19,284 bases of DNA from Prevotellaceae bacterium. GTDB lineage: Bacteria; Bacteroidota; Bacteroidia; Bacteroidales; UBA932. The stretch covers positions 1 through 19,284 of the forward strand of contig JAITPP010000001.1 in assembly GCA_031289385.1 (NCBI GenBank), read 5' to 3'. Below, piece by piece: positions 19,026 to 19,284 of the stretch. Below the pieces are notes generated by a model, which searched no databases, was not told the origin of the DNA, and was given only the letters and a program-made list of their open reading frames with translations. The number at the start of each line of letters is the position of its first letter. Position 1 is the first letter of the stretch. Both the position numbers and the translations under genes were made by a program.

Positions 19026-19284
19026 TTATAGTTCATTATAAGTTTTTTGTAAAGAAATAATTAGTTCTTTTGCACATTCAACAGCCTCTTTGGCTGTTAT
19101 ACAATCGCACGAAGAGCCGGAATGTCCGCGAATAACAAAAGAGCCTAATCGCGGATAATAAAAATCATTAAACGTATCAAAATCCAACATCGCGCAAGCC
19201 ATTGGTTTGCCGGCATTGTCGATAACATATTTTAGCCGTTCTTTTGTTGTTTTCAATTTATGAATTGCCTTTTGCTGCTTTTTA
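19026..19284 (-). CDS. Hypothetical protein, 5' end outside the window
   Basis: The frame is open from the stop at 19026 to the right edge of the window, at least 86 codons. The only start-like codon inside the window is a TTG at 19256, with lysine- and glutamine-rich codons continuing upstream of it (KKQQKAIHKLKTTKERLKY), so the true start probably lies beyond the edge. The visible part has VIDNAGKPMACAMLDFDTFNDF, an SSCDC pair of cysteines and a C-terminal helix (ITAKEAVECAKELIISLQKTY). No family recognised. Confidence 0.6.
   Translation of the reverse strand, partial: KKQQKAIHKLKTTKERLKYVIDNAGKPMACAMLDFDTFNDFYYPRLGSFVIRGHSGSSCDCITAKEAVECAKELIISLQKTYNEL

Overview
The window is AT-rich and looks like part of a Mu-like prophage or phage with a contractile tail in a Bacteroidetes host. 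The host call rests on promoters of the Bacteroidetes type (TTTG, a 19-20 base spacer, then TAnnTTTG), A-rich translation starts without strong Shine-Dalgarno sequences, and protein families typical of Bacteroidetes phages. The phage call rests on a nearly complete set of Mu-type head and tail genes. No transposase (MuA/MuB) or integrase lies in the window, so replication by transposition is inferred from the relatives only.

Layout. (1) Positions 17-1315, minus strand: lysis cassette with an amidase endolysin, a membrane-anchored coiled-coil protein and a long lipoprotein with a C-terminal membrane segment (spanin candidates with overlapping frames). (2) Positions 1391-11181, minus strand, read from high to low coordinates: protease/scaffold, major capsid protein, two small genes, tail sheath, tail tube, tail assembly chaperone with a -1 programmed frameshift, tape measure, a DUF6046-like protein, tail hub, baseplate spike, a small protein and a gp25/gp46-like baseplate protein. 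Two small plus-strand genes (3356-3694 and 6505-6717) sit inside this operon, antisense to it, as moron candidates. (3) Positions 11182-11313: divergent control region with a minus-strand promoter and a perfect 15+1+15 inverted repeat. (4) Positions 11314-18190, plus strand: small and large terminase, DUF1320-like protein, DUF935 portal, a Mu F-like protein with a nuclease-like C-terminal domain, virion morphogenesis protein G and a gp37-like protein. (5) Positions 18194-18220: bidirectional terminator. (6) Positions 18229-19284, minus strand: small genes of a probable early/middle region, including two short genes (58 and 56 aa), running off the right edge.

The most unusual part is 16526-17124, between the F-like protein and protein G. 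It has no convincing protein gene. On the minus strand it holds four tandem cassettes, each with the same strong promoter, about 72-75 nt of foldable sequence and an intrinsic terminator. These look like four small RNA genes antisense to the packaging/head operon. They lie directly after a MuF-type putative toxin, where an immunity gene would be expected and none is seen.

Period-7 tandem repeats of several related sequences mark most of the operon junctions, and one such tract is embedded in the lipoprotein coding region.
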